From Bacillota bacterium (GTDB lineage Bacteria > Bacillota_I > Bacilli_A > Erysipelotrichales > Erysipelotrichaceae), in NCBI GenBank assembly GCA_023249475.1, contig JAHFCO010000001.1, positions 62,001-126,000 of the forward strand: DNA of 64,000 bases, read 5' to 3'. The translations under genes were made by a program, and so were the position numbers. The notes beneath the pieces were generated by a model that saw nothing but the letters and a program-made list of their open reading frames with translations, did no database searches and was not told the origin of the DNA. Positions 43,353 through 52,271 of this stretch are shown in pieces (the first letter of the stretch is position 1; every line of letters begins with the position of its first letter).

Positions 43353-44435
43353 CTACTTTTTTGATATTTCCTTCTTTTCTAACGTATTCAACCATTCTTT
43401 GTATTCCCCCGGTGAACGATCGAACGTTTTCTTGAACATCTTATAGAAGTACGGGATGTTCTCAAACCCCATCAGTTCCCCGATTTCCTTCATCGAGTAA
43501 TCCGTGGATCGGATCAGATCCACCGCGCCTTCCATCTTCTTACGCAGGATGTATTGCGTCACCCCTTCGCCGGTATGTTTCTTGAAGGTCCGGCTCATGT
43601 GCTCCTTACTGAGATTGAACATTTCGGCGACGTCGTTGAGCGATATCTGGTACATGTAGTGTTGGTCGATGAAATCCAAAACGGACTGGACGTCGCCCGA
43701 ATATTTGAGACCGTGCACGGATTCGATCTGCATCATCACGTCGTGATAGACCTTTTTGACATCCTTCAGCATCCCGTCCAATGTTTCGCTTCGTACTTCC
43801 TCGACATCATAGGAAAAGTCGAAGCTTTGGGTCAAAAGGTACTGGGCGAGTTGGTTCAAGAGGCTTTGTTTCACCTTAGTCACCATTTCCGCCGTCTTGA
43901 TGACGTCTTCGTAGAATTTCACGCCGTTCAGCGTGTGTTCGATCTCATCGCTTTCTCGTTTCAAGATGACCAGGTTAAGTTGCTTGAGGTAACGGTTGTA
44001 GTCCCGTTGGATCGTTTCATCCTGAAAAACCCGGCTGGCGGACAGATTGACGCGCTTGCTCCGTTTGATCTCGTCGATGCAATGGAGGATCGCTAGGTTG
44101 ATGTCGTCTTCTTTGATCGGTTTGAGCAGGTACTCCACCGATTTGCTTCGGATCGCTTGTCGCAGGTAGGTGTAATCCTCGAATCCGCTCATGACGATCG
44201 TCTTGATCGAAGGATACTCGACGGAGACTTTCTTCAGCAATTCCACGCCGTTCAACCCCGGCATCTTCATGTCGGTGATCACAATGTCCGGTTGAAGAGA
44301 CCGTATCAGTTCATACCCGTTGAATCCGTTCTCGGCTTCCCCGACCAGCGTACATTTCAAGGCGTCGTAGCGAATCAGTTTCTTCACGACCTCGCGCGAC
44401 CATTTCTCATCGTCGATGATGATCAATTTATACAT
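43353..44435 (-). CDS. response regulator with AraC-type DNA-binding domain (YesN family)
   Basis: This 360-residue protein has an N-terminal receiver domain (about 1-120; 'LIIIDDEKWSREVV' acidic pocket, phospho-Asp in 'DIVITDMKMPGLNG', 'IVMSGFEDYTYLRQA', Lys in 'EYLLKPI') and a C-terminal AraC helix-turn-helix (about 260-355; 'ISLNDVAEMFNLSKEHMSRTF', 'ELMGFENIPYFYKMFKK'). It is encoded with the YesM-type kinase just upstream (8-nt overlap) and next to the sugar importer, which it most likely activates when the extracellular oligosaccharide is sensed. Confidence 0.93.
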   Translation of the reverse strand: MYKLIIIDDEKWSREVVKKLIRYDALKCTLVGEAENGFNGYELIRSLQPDIVITDMKMPGLNGVELLKKVSVEYPSIKTIVMSGFEDYTYLRQAIRSKSVEYLLKPIKEDDINLAILHCIDEIKRSKRVNLSASRVFQDETIQRDYNRYLKQLNLVILKRESDEIEHTLNGVKFYEDVIKTAEMVTKVKQSLLNQLAQYLLTQSFDFSYDVEEVRSETLDGMLKDVKKVYHDVMMQIESVHGLKYSGDVQSVLDFIDQHYMYQISLNDVAEMFNLSKEHMSRTFKKHTGEGVTQYILRKKMEGAVDLIRSTDYSMKEIGELMGFENIPYFYKMFKKTFDRSPGEYKEWLNTLEKKEISKK

Positions 44436-46137
44436 GCTTGCCCTCCGTTTTCCGCTTCGGTAAGGTTAAGACGATTTCCGTATACTTGTTCTCTTCGCTC
44501 AGGATCTCGAAATCGTACGCTTCCCCGAACAACAGGCGCAGACGAGCATCCACGTTCTTCATCCCGATCCCGAATTTCGTATCGTCGCTTAAAGGTTGGG
44601 CGTTCTTGAGGTTCCCCTTCAATGTTTCAAGCAGATCGAGAGGGATCCCTTCCCCGTTATCACGGACATGGATCTTGATCTGATGCTCCTCGTCCCGTAT
44701 CCAAATCTTCAGTTCGCCTTTCGCCAAGGTCTCGTGCAGACCGTGTTCAAACGCGTTCTCCACCAAGGGTTGGATCGTGAACTTGGGGATCATGACTTCC
44801 GTCGCCGCCTCGTCCACTTCCACACTCGTTTCGATGCGATCCCCGAACCGCAGGTTTTGAATGTACAGGTAGTTCTTGATGTGTTTGACTTCATCACCGA
44901 CGCTTACCAGATCGCTTCCCCCGCTGATACTGTAGCGGAACAGGTCGGCGATGATGTTGGTGATGTGGTAGATTTCATCGACATTGTGGGAAAGCGCGAT
45001 GCCGCCGACCATTTGCAGGATATTGTAGAGGAAATGCGGGTTGATTTGAGCCTGCAGTGCCTTCAACTGTGCGTTTTTCAATTCGATCTCGCGCTTATAC
45101 TCCTGGTCGATCAAATTCCTCGTCCGAAGCATCAAAACGTTGTATCCCGTCTCCAGTAAACCGATTTCATTCTGTTCATCGACTTCCCTCAACTTGAACG
45201 CCTCGATGTCGACGCTTTTCATCGTATTGGCCAAGGAGATGATCGGTTTGGTGATGCGTGTCGAGAAGACATAGGAAAGGACGATGGCCAAACCCACGAA
45301 GAGGATGGAGATCGCCAATCCGCCCAACAGGATCGAACTGGACCCGGTATCCACCACGGACATCGGGACGACCTTGATGACCTTCAATGCGCCGCTGCGC
45401 ACGGAGGTGGTGAAAACGAATCGTTGGTCGATCGTCTGCATTTCCTTTTCGAAACCGATTTTCGCGAAATCAAGTTCGACCGGGTTCCCTCTTTGTAGAA
45501 GGATCCGGTTTTGAGAATCCAACAGGATGATCGAACTCTTTTCATCGATCTGCAGGATGTTGAGGAGCTGCGACGTAACGCTCTCCCGCAGTCGGATCGA
45601 GAGGTAACCGACCGTCACCCGGTCCTCGAACCGCTTGACGGCACGGCGGATGACGATGGATCCATCCATCCCTTCGAAATACATGTTCGCATCTTCCCAC
45701 GGCAACGACTCGGCATTCAGCGCAGATACTCGCTGGATCGAGTTGTCGATGGAAAAGGTCTTAAGTCCCGCTTTCGTCCCGACGGAAAGGTTGTCGATGA
45801 ACAAGGCGTTGGAATAGTAAAACACGTTCAGCAGATCGCGCATGTAGTTATAGGATTCAAGTTGCGTTTCCACATCTTCGTCGCCGCTGATTTCCAAATT
45901 CTCCATCAGATCGGGGTAGATCTGGATCGTGTTGAAAATCGAATCGGCACGCAGGTACAGATCGTCGATGAACTGGTTGGTCCATTCCATCTGGAATCGG
46001 TTGGAATCGACGATCTCGTCCTTCAAGGTGTTTTGAAGCGTGAAAATGGTAAACGACACGATCGCCAAGGTCGGCAGGATCGTGAAGATACTGATCAATA
46101 TGGCTAACCGGACACGAATACTCAGGGTTCGTTTCAT
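44428..46137 (-). CDS. sensor histidine kinase, YesM (LytS-like) family
   Basis: A 569-residue membrane kinase. Two membrane segments (about 10-32 and 270-292) flank a large extracellular sensor; a HAMP domain follows ('YVFSTRITKPIISLANTMKSV'), then the His_kinase domain with 'LKALQAQINPHFLYNILQMV' (phospho-acceptor His) and an ATPase domain ('IQPLVENAFEHGL', 'DNGEGIP', 'GIGMKNVDARLRLLFGE'). This type senses sugars, sometimes through the binding protein, and phosphorylates the AraC-type regulator encoded next to it. Confidence 0.93.
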   Translation of the reverse strand: MKRTLSIRVRLAILISIFTILPTLAIVSFTIFTLQNTLKDEIVDSNRFQMEWTNQFIDDLYLRADSIFNTIQIYPDLMENLEISGDEDVETQLESYNYMRDLLNVFYYSNALFIDNLSVGTKAGLKTFSIDNSIQRVSALNAESLPWEDANMYFEGMDGSIVIRRAVKRFEDRVTVGYLSIRLRESVTSQLLNILQIDEKSSIILLDSQNRILLQRGNPVELDFAKIGFEKEMQTIDQRFVFTTSVRSGALKVIKVVPMSVVDTGSSSILLGGLAISILFVGLAIVLSYVFSTRITKPIISLANTMKSVDIEAFKLREVDEQNEIGLLETGYNVLMLRTRNLIDQEYKREIELKNAQLKALQAQINPHFLYNILQMVGGIALSHNVDEIYHITNIIADLFRYSISGGSDLVSVGDEVKHIKNYLYIQNLRFGDRIETSVEVDEAATEVMIPKFTIQPLVENAFEHGLHETLAKGELKIWIRDEEHQIKIHVRDNGEGIPLDLLETLKGNLKNAQPLSDDTKFGIGMKNVDARLRLLFGEAYDFEILSEENKYTEIVLTLPKRKTEGKHV

Positions 46138-46216
46138 GTCGACCTCGCTTTACTTCTTTGATTCAGATTATATCATGAACCGTTCCCGGGATGGATTCGA
46201 GTTCGGATCGATTCGA

Positions 46217-46245
46217 CGAAAAGACCTTCGGGAATCCGAAGGTCT
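46217..46245 (-). terminator. intrinsic terminator after the ROK kinase gene
   Basis: A 10-bp stem AGACCTTCGG / CCGAAGGTCT (46222-46245) followed by TTTTC on the minus strand, overlapping the stop codon. Confidence 0.85.
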
Positions 46246-47167
46246 AGAAGAATTCTTTGATCCCTTTGTTTAGTTCAAGGTGGTTGTACAGGGCGCCGAT
46301 CAAGTTGGAGTCATTGGCGAACGCACACCGTTCGATCCGGGGCCGGATGATGGGCATCTGTTCGAAGGCCGTGATGTCGAAGAGTCGGTTCACTTTGCGT
46401 CGGATGGTTTCGATCAGCACATCCTGGGCGCTGATCCCACCCCCGATACTGAACTTCTCCACATCCAGGATGCATTGGATCGAGAAGATTCCGTTCGCCA
46501 AGGTTTCGCAGAACCTCTCGACCGTATTGATCGCATCTTCGTCATGTGCGTGATACGCCTCGAACAACATCCTTCCGTTGACATCGTGGATGTCGAGGTG
46601 CTTCTTGTCCGCGAAGGGTTGGAGTAACCCTGTGTTTCCGTTGAGTTCCCACCAACTATGCGGTTTCTCATCGAACGTATACAGGTTGTTAAGCAGACTG
46701 GAGAATTCCCCGGCGGCGTAGTTCAACCCGCGATGGAGTTTGTGATCGATGATGACCCCCCCGCCGATCCCCGTCCCAAGCAGGATGATGACGCCGTTCT
46801 TCACATCTCTCATGCTTCCCATCCAAAGTTCGGCCAAGGTCGCGCATTTCCCGTCGTTCTCGAAACTCATCGGAATGGGAACCCGTTTCGAAAGCAGGTC
46901 GCGCATCGGACAATCGACGATGTATTTCAACGCACCGCCCGAATACATATGACCGCGTTCCACATCGATGACACCGGGGACGCTAAAGGCGATCCCGCTG
47001 ATTTTCTTCGCATACTTGTCATACAGGCGACCGATCGTTTCGATGAAATTCTCCAAGCTGTCACGGGGGACGGGAACTTCACCTTTTTCATGGATGACCG
47101 TTTTCTCATCCATCAATGCATACTTGATCATTGTACCGCCGACATCGACGGTTAAGTATTGTTTCAT
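46244..47167 (-). CDS. ROK-family sugar kinase, BglK (beta-glucoside kinase)-like
   Basis: This 307-residue ROK protein has the phosphate loops 'TVDVGGTMIKYALMD' and 'LLGTGIGGGVIID', and sugar-contact 'SFENDGKCATLAELW'. The usual ROK zinc cluster (C-x-C-G-x-x-G-C) and its preceding His are absent; instead 'YAAGEFSSLLNN' is followed by 'SWWELNGNTGLL', as in beta-glucoside kinase BglK of Klebsiella. BglK phosphorylates the terminal glucose of cellobiose-type sugars. With the ABC importer and intracellular GH5 this makes a coherent beta-glucoside pathway, though the substrate is inferred. No helix-turn-helix, so it is a kinase and not a repressor. Confidence 0.88.
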   Translation of the reverse strand: MKQYLTVDVGGTMIKYALMDEKTVIHEKGEVPVPRDSLENFIETIGRLYDKYAKKISGIAFSVPGVIDVERGHMYSGGALKYIVDCPMRDLLSKRVPIPMSFENDGKCATLAELWMGSMRDVKNGVIILLGTGIGGGVIIDHKLHRGLNYAAGEFSSLLNNLYTFDEKPHSWWELNGNTGLLQPFADKKHLDIHDVNGRMLFEAYHAHDEDAINTVERFCETLANGIFSIQCILDVEKFSIGGGISAQDVLIETIRRKVNRLFDITAFEQMPIIRPRIERCAFANDSNLIGALYNHLELNKGIKEFF

Positions 47168-47200
47168 ATAAGCCTCCCCTTACTCTTTTATTCTATCATA

Positions 47201-47212
47201 GAAAACGTTTTC
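47201..47212. promoter_or_regulatory. perfect palindrome upstream of the ROK kinase, cre/LacI-type
   Basis: GAAAACGTTTTC (47201-47212), flanked by A and A, lies 33 bp upstream of the ROK kinase start in the shared intergenic region with the peptidase gene. It fits the cre consensus WTGAAANCGNTTTCA except at the edge base. Confidence 0.65.
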
Positions 47213-47379
47213 ATAAAGTGTTTTCTTTCCGTCGGAAACCTTCCTTCAACGGTTCAACGATCCATGCTTCTTACCGATCATCGTCATCGCTTTTTGACTT
47301 CAGCCCCTTCCTGCCTTTTTCCCAAGACATTGCGTAGAGAGAATGGTAAAATGATGAAAGCGAAGAGAGGGGTTAAGGT

Positions 47380-48429
47380 ATGCGTATCCAAGCGATCCAA
47401 CAAAGCATGGCCGAACTGGGTGTCCGTCGATTTCTGATCAGCGACCCCAAGGCCATCGAGTATGTTTTAGGGAAACGGTTCCATGTTTCCGAACGTTTCC
47501 TGGCATGTCTGTTTCAAGACGACGAGGTCGTTCTGTTTCTGAACCAACTGTTCCCATATGTCGACGATCGGATCGAAATCGTCCGTTTCCATGACATCGA
47601 CGACCCGACCTTGCTTCTAACCAAGCGGTTGACCGGACACGATCTCTCAATCGATCGTCAGTTCGCTTCCGGGTTTTTACTCAAGTGTTTGAAACATCGC
47701 CCCGAGTTGGACGTTCGCGACGGTTCGTTCATCGTGGATCGGATCCGCGCCAAGAAATCGAAGGAAGAACAAGCCAAAATGCGTCTTGCCAGCCAAATCA
47801 ACGATACGGTGATGGGGGAAGTGGTCGATCGACTGAAGGTCGGCGTGAGCGAAGTCGAAATCGCGGCGTTCATCCGCCAACGTTTCCTCGAGGTCGCGGA
47901 CGGGGTGAGTTTCGATCCGATCGTCGCTTTCGGAAGCGCGACGGCCGATCCCCATGCCCAATGCGAAGACCGGAGACTGGAAGAAGGCATGCCGATCATC
48001 ATCGACATGGGGTGTGTCAAGGACGGGTATTGCAGCGACATGACCCGTAGTTTCTCCCTTGGTAAACCCTGGAATCAAGAAATCTACGATACGGTCAAAG
48101 AAGCCAACCTGGCGGGAATCAAGGCCGTAAAACCCGGGGTGAAACTCTCGGAGATCGATACCGCCGCACGCAAGGTCATCGAAGACAAGGGATATGGAGC
48201 CTATTTCATCCATCGTCTTGGCCACGGGATCGGAACGGATGTCCATGAACCCTTTGATGTCAGCGGTGTCAGCGATATCGTCGCCTTCGAAGGCATGGTC
48301 TTCTCCATCGAACCCGGCATCTATCTCGAAGGACAAGGCGGTGTCCGCATCGAAGACCTCGTGTTGGTCAGCGCAGACGGTTGTGAAGTTCTGAATGCCT
48401 ATCCTAAATCCAACGAGGTTCTCCCATGA
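47380..48429 (+). CDS. M24 family Xaa-Pro peptidase (aminopeptidase P / prolidase)
   Basis: A 349-residue peptidase with an N-terminal creatinase-type domain (about 1-120) and a C-terminal pita-bread domain. The dinuclear metal ligands are visible in order: Asp in 'MPIIIDMGCVKDG', Asp in 'YCSDMTRSFSLG', His in 'HRLGHGIGTDVHEPF', Glu in 'VFSIEPGIYL', Glu in 'GGVRIEDLVLV'. It releases residues N-terminal to proline from peptides, or cleaves Xaa-Pro dipeptides. It overlaps the DUF1294 gene by 4 nt. Confidence 0.93.
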   Translation: MRIQAIQQSMAELGVRRFLISDPKAIEYVLGKRFHVSERFLACLFQDDEVVLFLNQLFPYVDDRIEIVRFHDIDDPTLLLTKRLTGHDLSIDRQFASGFLLKCLKHRPELDVRDGSFIVDRIRAKKSKEEQAKMRLASQINDTVMGEVVDRLKVGVSEVEIAAFIRQRFLEVADGVSFDPIVAFGSATADPHAQCEDRRLEEGMPIIIDMGCVKDGYCSDMTRSFSLGKPWNQEIYDTVKEANLAGIKAVKPGVKLSEIDTAARKVIEDKGYGAYFIHRLGHGIGTDVHEPFDVSGVSDIVAFEGMVFSIEPGIYLEGQGGVRIEDLVLVSADGCEVLNAYPKSNEVLP

Positions 48430-48683
48430 TCGAAACCGTCTTGTCCGTCTATCTACTATTATCGATCATCGGGTTCATCTTGGTTTATGTGGACAAACGA
48501 AAAGCGATCCGCCATGATTGGCGGATCCCTGAAAAGACCTTCTTCCTTTTAGGTTTAATCGGCGGTGCGACCGGAATCTGGGCGGGAATGTTTCTTTTCC
48601 ATCACAAAACAAGAAAGACGAAGTTCGTCGCGATCTTGGTCGTCGACTTCATCTTCAACATCCTCTTCCTCTATTTTCTCTAA
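48426..48683 (+). CDS. DUF1294 small membrane protein
   Basis: This 85-residue protein has three hydrophobic segments and the DUF1294 pattern 'YVDKRKAIRHDWRIPEKTFFLLGLIGGATGIWAGMFLFHHKTRKTKF', of which the D-K-x-x-A, R-I-P-E and H-K-T-x-K elements are the family marks. Function unknown. It overlaps the peptidase gene start-to-stop (ATGA), so the two are co-translated, and a bidirectional terminator follows. Confidence 0.88.
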   Translation: MIETVLSVYLLLSIIGFILVYVDKRKAIRHDWRIPEKTFFLLGLIGGATGIWAGMFLFHHKTRKTKFVAILVVDFIFNILFLYFL

Positions 48684-48706
48684 AAATCCCCGTTGCGGGG
48701 ATTTTT
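48682..48706. terminator. bidirectional intrinsic terminator
   Basis: AAAAATCCCC-GTTGC-GGGGATTTTT, a perfect 10-bp stem between convergent genes with A/T runs on both sides. Confidence 0.9.
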
Positions 48707-49126
48707 CTATCTTCCGTTTTCAAACCGGGTTTGATACGCTTTGATTTCTTCCGGTTTCAAGGTCCGCAAGCGAAGCACATGGAAACTGGTCGCACTCCCG
48801 ACCATGGTTAATCCGACGATCGCCCATGGGTTTCTCAGCCATAACATCGTCGCGATCAACGATAACCAAAGTAAAAGGGTCGCACTGATTTTCATCCGTA
48901 TCGGGATCGCCTTGTAGTGGAGATAGTAGAAGATGTAGCTCCCTAAAATCCGATGTTCGACCAACCAGGTATACAGGCGCTTCGAGCTTCGCATATAGCA
49001 GTAGGCGCTAAGAAGCAGGAGCGGGGTGGTCGGAAGCAGGGGGATGAAGATCCCGATGATCCCCAGACCCAACGAGATCGTTCCGATCGATAGAAATAGA
49101 AATCGGATGAACGGGCTTTGTGTCAT
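48707..49126 (-). CDS. DUF454 (YbaN-like) membrane protein
   Basis: A 139-residue membrane protein of the DUF454/YbaN family: 'LGLGIIGIFIPLLPTTPLLLLSAYCYMRSSKRLYTWL' with the G-I-x-x-P-L-L-P-T-T-P signature, then two further membrane segments. The role is unknown; in Enterobacteria the gene is linked to iron or recombination genes, which does not apply here. Monocistronic. Confidence 0.9.
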   Translation of the reverse strand: MTQSPFIRFLFLSIGTISLGLGIIGIFIPLLPTTPLLLLSAYCYMRSSKRLYTWLVEHRILGSYIFYYLHYKAIPIRMKISATLLLWLSLIATMLWLRNPWAIVGLTMVGSATSFHVLRLRTLKPEEIKAYQTRFENGR

Positions 49127-49189
49127 ATCCTACCTCCTTGATTCGCCTATTCTACCATAAACCGGCGGAATCGTGTCTGCGGATGATAT

Positions 49190-49218
49190 GAAAATCCTCC
49201 ATCGTTGGATGGAGGATT
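49190..49218 (-). terminator. intrinsic terminator ending the second ula operon
   Basis: An 11-bp stem AATCCTCCATC (49193-49203) / GATGGAGGATT (49208-49218) with a 4-nt loop, followed by TTC on the minus strand, 4 bp past the ulaE stop. Confidence 0.82.
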
Positions 49219-49221
49219 GAC

Positions 49222-50061
49222 TCATTCATTAAAATAGGCAGCGATGAACTCGTGGTTCGACTTCAGGACGTCGTTGGCTTCCGTCGTGGGATCATACCAG
49301 AACTCGGCGACATACATCCGTACACCCAAGTCCATGCATGTCTTGAGGGCGGTCTTGAAATCCACGTGCCCTTTTCCAAACGGAATCTCGCGATACTTCC
49401 CGACGACCGTCTCTTTGATGTGGACGGCCACGATCCGGCCTTGACCCGAATGCAGGTCATCGACCAATTCGGTACGGTAGAGTTTCGCGGCGTTGGTGCA
49501 GTTCCCCAAGTCGGGATAGACGTTGAGGTAGGGCGAGTCGACCGCGCGGACGACCGCCATCGCTTTGGAGACCGTATCCATGAAGGGGGTTTCCATCGTT
49601 TCAAAGCCCAGCAGGACCCCGTGTCGCGCCGCGATCTCCACGCATTTCTTCAGGTTCTCCAAGAAACGCTTGCGTGTCACGGGACTGGAATCTTCATAAT
49701 AGACATCGTAGCCGGCCAATTGGATGATGCGGATGCCCAGGCATTCCGCCAGTTTCGCGGCTTTCGTGAAGATGTCCAACGAACGCATCACCGTTTCCGG
49801 ATGTTCGCTGCCCAATGGATACTTGCGATGTCCGCTCAGACACATCGTACGGATCGGCATCCCCGTCAGTTTGACGGCGTTGAGGACGGTCGAGGCGAAG
49901 TTGGCGTCATCCAAGCGCGCCAGTTTCTCGTCGGTCTCGTCGATGCTGATTTCGATGAAGTCATAGCCGGCATCCTTGGCGGCGACGCATTTATTTACCC
50001 ATGTCCAATTGGAGGGCATGGCTTTTTCATAACAACCCAGTCGGATATCACTTCTGGCCAT
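49222..50061 (-). CDS. ulaE: L-xylulose/L-ribulose-5-phosphate 3-epimerase (UlaE family)
   Basis: This 279-residue TIM barrel matches UlaE/SgaU, which epimerises L-xylulose-5-phosphate to L-ribulose-5-phosphate. Marks: '[44 protein letters not shown]', of which the Y-E-K-A-x-P and E-x-S-x-D-E elements are diagnostic, '[10 protein letters not shown]', '[14 protein letters not shown]', '[10 protein letters not shown]', 'VAVHIKET' and 'AEFWYD'. Start at 50061 overlaps the end of ulaF by 14 nt and has GGGGG 6 nt upstream. It is the last gene of the ula catabolic operon. Confidence 0.92.
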   Translation of the reverse strand: MARSDIRLGCYEKAMPSNWTWVNKCVAAKDAGYDFIEISIDETDEKLARLDDANFASTVLNAVKLTGMPIRTMCLSGHRKYPLGSEHPETVMRSLDIFTKAAKLAECLGIRIIQLAGYDVYYEDSSPVTRKRFLENLKKCVEIAARHGVLLGFETMETPFMDTVSKAMAVVRAVDSPYLNVYPDLGNCTNAAKLYRTELVDDLHSGQGRIVAVHIKETVVGKYREIPFGKGHVDFKTALKTCMDLGVRMYVAEFWYDPTTEANDVLKSNHEFIAAYFNE

Positions 50062-50743
50062 AGTACGCCCCCGGACCATGTTTACGGAGATAGTGTTTCT
50101 TCAACAATTCTTCCTGCATCGATCCGATGTTCGGGTTCAGCATCAAATCATGCCACGCCATCATCGCGACCTCTTCCAACACGACGGCGTTATGCACCGC
50201 TTCTTCCGGGCTTTTCCCCCAGGTGAAGGGTCCGTGCGACGCCACCAAGACGGCAGGTACGCTCATGAGGTCGATCTTGCGGTCGCGATATGTCTCAAGG
50301 ATGACCTTCCCGGTCTCCAATTCATAATCCGAAGCGATCTCTTCCGAAGTCAACACGCGTGTGCACGGGATGGACCCGAAGAAGTAATCCGCATGCGTGG
50401 TCCCCAAGGCGGGGACGTCGCGTTTCGCCTGGGCGAACAAGGTCGCCCAACGGGAATGGGTATGGACGATCCCGCGGACGCGGGGATCGTTACGGTAAAT
50501 CTCAAGATGGGTCGGAGTATCGCTGGACGGTTTGTATTTCCCCCCGACGATCTTCCCTTGAAGATCGACGACGACGATATCCTCCGCGGTCATGGAATCA
50601 TAGTCGACGCCGGAGGGTTTGATGGCGACGACGCCCAGTTCAGGGTCGTATTCGCTCACATTCCCCCAGGTGAAGGTGATCAAACCGTATTTGGGTAACT
50701 GGAGGTTGGCGTGGAGAACACGCTCTTTCAGTGCCGTGTACAT
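50048..50743 (-). CDS. ulaF: L-ribulose-5-phosphate 4-epimerase (UlaF/AraD family)
   Basis: A 231-residue class II aldolase-type epimerase converting L-ribulose-5-phosphate to D-xylulose-5-phosphate. Marks: '[23 protein letters not shown]' (GN and KPSG phosphate contacts), zinc-binding '[15 protein letters not shown]' (H-T-H), and '[23 protein letters not shown]' with the third His. It lies directly downstream of the beta-propeller gene (1-bp gap) and overlaps ulaE. Confidence 0.94.
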   Translation of the reverse strand: MYTALKERVLHANLQLPKYGLITFTWGNVSEYDPELGVVAIKPSGVDYDSMTAEDIVVVDLQGKIVGGKYKPSSDTPTHLEIYRNDPRVRGIVHTHSRWATLFAQAKRDVPALGTTHADYFFGSIPCTRVLTSEEIASDYELETGKVILETYRDRKIDLMSVPAVLVASHGPFTWGKSPEEAVHNAVVLEEVAMMAWHDLMLNPNIGSMQEELLKKHYLRKHGPGAYYGQK

Positions 50744-50744
50744 G

Positions 50745-51773
50745 TTAGCCCTTCGTGGTGAAGACGGCCGCTTCCCCTTGTTCCCGGTTGCATACCAAGA
50801 TATGGTCGCCGTCTTGACGATTCACAACGAAAATATTGGAAGGACCGAAGCCTGTTTCAAGGACCGTGGTGACGAAGCCTTTGGTTTCATCATAGCGGAT
50901 CATGAAGAGTTCTTTGTTTAGGCGACGCGCCGCACCCAGGAGGGTCGGAATGCCGTTGAGTTTCCCGCCCCATACGACGTGGGCGAAATCCAACTCACCG
51001 GGATAGCGATAGACTTCGACGTATTCTTTTCCGATGAGTTTATTGACGACATAGGCGTTGCCGTGGAAGGGTTCGATCGTGATGAGTTCATCCTTGCCGT
51101 CCCCGTCGATGTCGAAGACGCTGATGTCGCTGACGCGACGGTCCATCAGTTGGGTGACGTTCCAGTCGAGATCGCCTTCCCCCGGAGGAATCAAGGCGAA
51201 AACCCCTTCGTCGGCCGTGAAGAAACCGGCGAGTTTGCCTTCCCATTTCCCGCGTGAATACCCATGATGGCGGGTCAGTTTGTCTTTGACGGATTTGAGT
51301 TCCATCGGTTTCGTCCAATGGTCGGGTAAAACCCCGACCAGGATCTTCCCGGGATCGGACCAATCGTCGCGATCCTGTTTGCTGGTGCAGAGCGACCCGG
51401 CGACGAAATACGTCACGCCGTCCCGGTGAAGCAAGTCGAAGCGATGGACATAGGGAAGATCGATGAACGGATGGACCACCCAGGCTTCGTCGATATATTC
51501 TGCCCAAACGATTTTCGCATTGGGTGCGTTGAAAGTCGGGAAGAATTCCTGGACGGCAAGGAACTGGTTGGGTTTCCCCGGGATCGGTACGATGGACATC
51601 GTCCCCCCCGGTCCTTCCCACACGGTGCCGTTCAGTTTGAAATCGTCGCTAAAGTCCAAACAAACCCCTTTGTCTTCGGTCGCAAAGAGATAATGCCACT
51701 TCCCGTCGATCTGCATCGCGGAAGTGCTGTAACACTTGAAAATGTCGGCGCAATGGTGCTTCGTGTATTCCAT
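50745..51773 (-). CDS. predicted cytosolic beta-propeller protein of unknown function in the ula operon
   Basis: This 342-residue protein shows repeated beta-strand blocks of about 45-60 residues like a 6-7-bladed propeller, with an FG-GAP/calcium-type loop '[25 protein letters not shown]' (D-x-D-G-D-G-x-x-E) and other blade-like '[12 protein letters not shown]', '[11 protein letters not shown]', '[15 protein letters not shown]'. There is no signal peptide or lipobox, which is unusual for FG-GAP proteins. It lies between ulaC and ulaF in the ascorbate operon, behind a terminator-like hairpin. I know no standard Ula component of this type. It could act on the open or lactone form of a phosphorylated sugar acid, or sense it; both are guesses. 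Confidence 0.8.
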   Translation of the reverse strand: MEYTKHHCADIFKCYSTSAMQIDGKWHYLFATEDKGVCLDFSDDFKLNGTVWEGPGGTMSIVPIPGKPNQFLAVQEFFPTFNAPNAKIVWAEYIDEAWVVHPFIDLPYVHRFDLLHRDGVTYFVAGSLCTSKQDRDDWSDPGKILVGVLPDHWTKPMELKSVKDKLTRHHGYSRGKWEGKLAGFFTADEGVFALIPPGEGDLDWNVTQLMDRRVSDISVFDIDGDGKDELITIEPFHGNAYVVNKLIGKEYVEVYRYPGELDFAHVVWGGKLNGIPTLLGAARRLNKELFMIRYDETKGFVTTVLETGFGPSNIFVVNRQDGDHILVCNREQGEAAVFTTKG

Positions 51774-51790
51774 GGTTTTCCTCCTGTGAA

Positions 51791-51815
51791 AAACGGATCA
51801 AAAATTGATCCGTCG
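51791..51815 (-). terminator. intercistronic hairpin / attenuator inside the ula operon
   Basis: A perfect 9-bp stem ACGGATCAA (51793-51801) / TTGATCCGT (51805-51813) with a 3-nt loop and TTTTTC on the minus strand. It separates ulaG-ulaC from the propeller-ulaF-ulaE part and should lower expression of the latter. Confidence 0.8.
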
Positions 51816-51818
51816 GGT

Positions 51819-52262
51819 TTAGGCAAACGAGCTCTTCAAATCATCGATCGATTTCGCGGCGATGAGTTTCGCAACGTTCGCTTCATCCGAAAGCATATCG
51901 ACAAGCTTGACGAGATTGGCCAGGTGTTCATCCGGGTCTTTCGCCGCGAGGACGAAGAAGAGACGGGCGTCCTTCTCGGGATTCCCCGGTTCAAACGAAA
52001 CCGCTTGTTCGACCTTCATGAAACAAATCGCACTGCGGTTGACCCCCGGTCCTCCGGCTAAGGAGTGGGGGATCGCGATGTCGGGGGCGATGACGATGTA
52101 GGGTCCGTGCGTTTCGACGCACTTGATGACATCGGCCACATATTGTTCGGTGATCGATCCGTCCGCAACCAAAGGGGTGCAGGACTCGGCGACCGCACTG
52201 CGCCATTCCGGGAAAGACTCCCGGAAGATGACGCGATTCAGTTCAATCAGTTCATGGATCAT
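51819..52262 (-). CDS. ulaC: ascorbate-specific PTS EIIA
   Basis: A 147-residue EIIA of the fructose/mannitol superfamily with the phospho-histidine H66 in 'PYIVIAPDIAIPHSLAGGPG'. Its context with ulaG, ulaF and ulaE identifies it as UlaC, partner of the UlaA and UlaB encoded 20 kb away. It is distinct from the EIIA at 5256-5690. The gap to ulaG is 9 bp. Confidence 0.92.
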   Translation of the reverse strand: MIHELIELNRVIFRESFPEWRSAVAESCTPLVADGSITEQYVADVIKCVETHGPYIVIAPDIAIPHSLAGGPGVNRSAICFMKVEQAVSFEPGNPEKDARLFFVLAAKDPDEHLANLVKLVDMLSDEANVAKLIAAKSIDDLKSSFA

Positions 52263-52271
52263 GGTTGGATC

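Noticed and set aside
46244-47167. ROK-family transcriptional repressor (NagC/XylR type)
   Set aside because: No N-terminal helix-turn-helix; the protein begins directly with the kinase phosphate loop.
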